Part shown: one piece after another, positions 8,335 through 9,988 of the stretch
Position numbering within the stretch: the stretch's first letter is position 1
Layout: every line of letters begins with the position of its first letter
Assembly: GCA_007123465.1 (NCBI GenBank)
Contig: SKLB01000342.1
Coordinates: 1 to 9,988 of the forward strand
Reading direction: 5' to 3'
Length of the DNA: 9,988 nucleotides
Origin: Spirochaetales bacterium
GTDB lineage: Bacteria > Spirochaetota > Spirochaetia > DSM-27196 > PWMO01
The notes under the pieces: generated by a model
Seen by the model: the letters and a program-made list of their open reading frames with translations, nothing else
Database searches by the model: none
What the model was told of the DNA's origin: nothing
Made by a program: the position numbers and the translations under genes

Positions 8335-9282
8335 ATGAGCTCATACGTGTATCAGGTTGCAAAGGACATTACCGCATTACCGCGGTCACTGCTTCTGCTG
8401 GCTGAGCCCGATGAAGCGATCATCGATGACTACTCGCCGGACTGTGTGGCTGTGACTGCTCTTTCGGACGGCGAGACCGTTGGTATCGCTATTCTATTGC
8501 GTGACCACGACACCATCGAAATAATCAATCTGGCAGTTGACGAAGACCACCGTCGCCGTGGCATTGCCTCCACACTGTTGGAAAGGGCTATCGAGTATTC
8601 GCGCGACAACAGGGTACGGCGTCTGGTTATCAGGACCGCCTCTACCAGCACGCAGCAACTTCTACTCTACCAGAAGGTTGGCTTCCGCTTCAGCGAGATC
8701 GATCACGGCTACTTCACCCGCTGCTACTTCCACCCGTTGATCGAGAACGGCGTGCGCTGCATTGACCAGGTTTCGCTGGTATACCCGATATACCGTACCA
8801 GGGAGCGACGTGCTCTAATAGAGGACTACTGGCACGATTTTGTGCTGCGCAATCCCGAGCACGCGGACTCGAGCTACACGGTCTGGAACTTCGGTGACGG
8901 CGCGCGCGTGGCCAACAGGCTGCTGAACCTGGTGATCGAAGGCAAGAAGACCGCCACCTCCTCGGCGCTGGAGCTATTGGAACTTGAAAATCGAGAGCAG
9001 CCGCAGCCGGAACAACTCAGCGTTGTGACCTACAGCGACGGCTACCCGGGTGCAATAGTGCAGACCACCGCGGTTGAGCTGCGTCCGTTCAACCAGGTAG
9101 ACAACGAGCACGCCCGCCTGGAGGGCGAAGGCGACCTCAGCCTGGACCACTGGCGCGAAATCCACCGCACCGTTTTCAGCCGCGAGCTCGAGAGCCGCGG
9201 CAAGAGCTTCAGCGACACAGCACCGGTGGTCTGCGAACGCTTCCAGCTGATAGACGTCAACCGCGAGCTGGCCAGGCTCTAG
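8335..9282 (+). CDS. GNAT acetyltransferase fused to an ASCH (YqfB/DUF984-like) domain
   Basis: This 315-residue two-domain protein starts with a GNAT N-acetyltransferase fold (about 1-135). It shows INLAVDEDHRRRGIASTLLE, with the R-x-x-G-x-A acetyl-CoA loop at 73-78, and LYQKVGFRF (111-119). After a linker, an ASCH domain (about 160-315) shows WNFGDGARVANRLLNLV, EGKKTATSS (202-210), PFNQVDNEHARLEGEGDLSL and CERF (300-303). Aligned by eye to E. coli YqfB, the residues K205, T208 and E263 fall on YqfB K21, T24 and E74, which hydrolyse N4-acetylcytidine. The joined activities could be acetyl transfer and acetyl removal, or the ASCH part could bind RNA or a nucleotide; this is inference. The gene lies 36 bases after the DUF72 gene and may have its own promoter. 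Its stop overlaps that of the convergent acs in CTAG. Confidence 0.88.
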   Translation: MSSYVYQVAKDITALPRSLLLLAEPDEAIIDDYSPDCVAVTALSDGETVGIAILLRDHDTIEIINLAVDEDHRRRGIASTLLERAIEYSRDNRVRRLVIRTASTSTQQLLLYQKVGFRFSEIDHGYFTRCYFHPLIENGVRCIDQVSLVYPIYRTRERRALIEDYWHDFVLRNPEHADSSYTVWNFGDGARVANRLLNLVIEGKKTATSSALELLELENREQPQPEQLSVVTYSDGYPGAIVQTTAVELRPFNQVDNEHARLEGEGDLSLDHWREIHRTVFSRELESRGKSFSDTAPVVCERFQLIDVNRELARL

Positions 9283-9988
9283 TCAAAGCAGCCCTGCAGC
9301 GTAACACACTCATCGGGCAGCGCCGTGCGCGCTTCGATCAGTGCGTCCACCACGGTCGGATCTGCCAGGGTGGAGGTGTCGCCAAGGTCATCCATCCGGC
9401 GTTCGGCGATCTTGCGCAGGATGCGCCGCATGATCTTGCCCGATCTCGTCTTGGGCAGTCCGGCGGTTATCAGGATATGGTCGGGTGCTGCAATAGGGCC
9501 GATGCGGTGGCGTACTTCGCCGCGCAGCTCTCCAACCAGTTCGGCGCTGGCGTCCCAACCCTCGGCCAGTACCACGTAAGCAAATATCCCCTGCCCCTTG
9601 ATCTCGTGCGGAAACCCGACCACTGCCGCCTCGGCGCACGCCGGGTGATTGACCAGTGCAGACTCAACTTCGGCGGTTCCCATGCGGTGCCCACTGACGT
9701 TTATCACGTCGTCAACCCGGCCGGTGATCCAGTAGTAGCCGTGTTCGTCGCGGCGGCAGCCGTCTCCGGTGAAGTAGTAGCCCTTGTACGGCTGCAGGTA
9801 GGTCTGCAGAAAACGTGGGTGGTCATCCTGGATGGTGCGCGCCATGCTCGGCCAGGCGCGTTTGATCGCAAGCAGCCCCTGCACATCGTTGCCTTCTATC
9901 TCCTTGCCCTGTTCATCGAGCACCACCGGCTCAACGCCAAAGAACGGCAGCGTTGCCGACCCCGGCTTGACGGCGGTAACCGCCGGAA
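9279..9988 (-). CDS. acs: Acetyl-CoA synthetase, C-terminal third (5' end outside window)
   Basis: The last 235 residues of AMP-forming acetyl-CoA synthetase, which makes acetyl-CoA from acetate, ATP and CoA in the cytoplasm. The frame is open to the right edge: the first visible residues read AVKPGSATLPFFGVEPVV, typical Acs sequence. GYYFTGDGCRRDEHGYYWI, then ITGRVDDVINVSGHRMGTAEVE, mark the hinge and start of the C-terminal domain. GFPHEIKGQGIFAYVVL and LPKTRSGKIMRRILRKI follow. The lysine in SGKIMRR (codon 9437-9435) corresponds to the catalytic lysine that is reversibly acetylated in Salmonella and Bacillus Acs. The GTG at 9926 that begins the longest internal frame is not the real start; the gene continues upstream out of view. 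It ends in QGCFD, with its TAG overlapping the stop of the GNAT-ASCH gene. Confidence 0.95.
   Translation of the reverse strand, partial: PAVTAVKPGSATLPFFGVEPVVLDEQGKEIEGNDVQGLLAIKRAWPSMARTIQDDHPRFLQTYLQPYKGYYFTGDGCRRDEHGYYWITGRVDDVINVSGHRMGTAEVESALVNHPACAEAAVVGFPHEIKGQGIFAYVVLAEGWDASAELVGELRGEVRHRIGPIAAPDHILITAGLPKTRSGKIMRRILRKIAERRMDDLGDTSTLADPTVVDALIEARTALPDECVTLQGCFD

Overview
The window is almost wholly protein-coding, GC-rich (about 60% by eye) bacterial chromosome. It holds nine genes, two of them cut by the window edges. I see no rRNA, tRNA, CRISPR array, insertion sequence or phage gene, and no gene-free stretch longer than about 130 bases. The Hsp33 sequence, with its long RGALLHGTRMVNQMRANH-type N-terminal block, resembles the form I associate with spirochaetes. 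A free-living, Gram-negative-type member of Spirochaetota is therefore my best guess, at low to moderate confidence.

Layout from left to right: (1) the first 89 codons of an HDAC/AcuC-like metal-dependent deacetylase, on the minus strand and running off the left edge; (2) hslO, the redox-activated chaperone Hsp33, transcribed divergently from it; (3) a convergent minus-strand pair, in which a P1B-type heavy-metal ATPase lies upstream and a Gfo/Idh/MocA oxidoreductase overlaps its 3' end by 11 bases; (4) a plus-strand run, divergent from the ATPase, made of a TAXI-type TRAP solute-binding protein, a fused TRAP permease, a DUF72 (YecE-like) protein and a GNAT-ASCH fusion protein; (5) the C-terminal third of acetyl-CoA synthetase on the minus strand, whose stop codon overlaps that of the GNAT-ASCH gene.

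The TRAP pair forms a complete two-gene secondary transporter (periplasmic receptor plus fused 4TM/12TM permease) of unknown substrate. The ATPase is a metal exporter by family. The observations I rate highest are three. The ATPase carries CSC where P1B ATPases normally have CPC. The GNAT-ASCH fusion keeps residues matching the catalytic trio of E. coli YqfB (N4-acetylcytidine amidohydrolase). Acetyl-chemistry genes recur: deacetylase, acetyltransferase, amidohydrolase and Acs. I found no clear new multi-gene system; most of the region looks like ordinary core or transport genes in tight arrangement.
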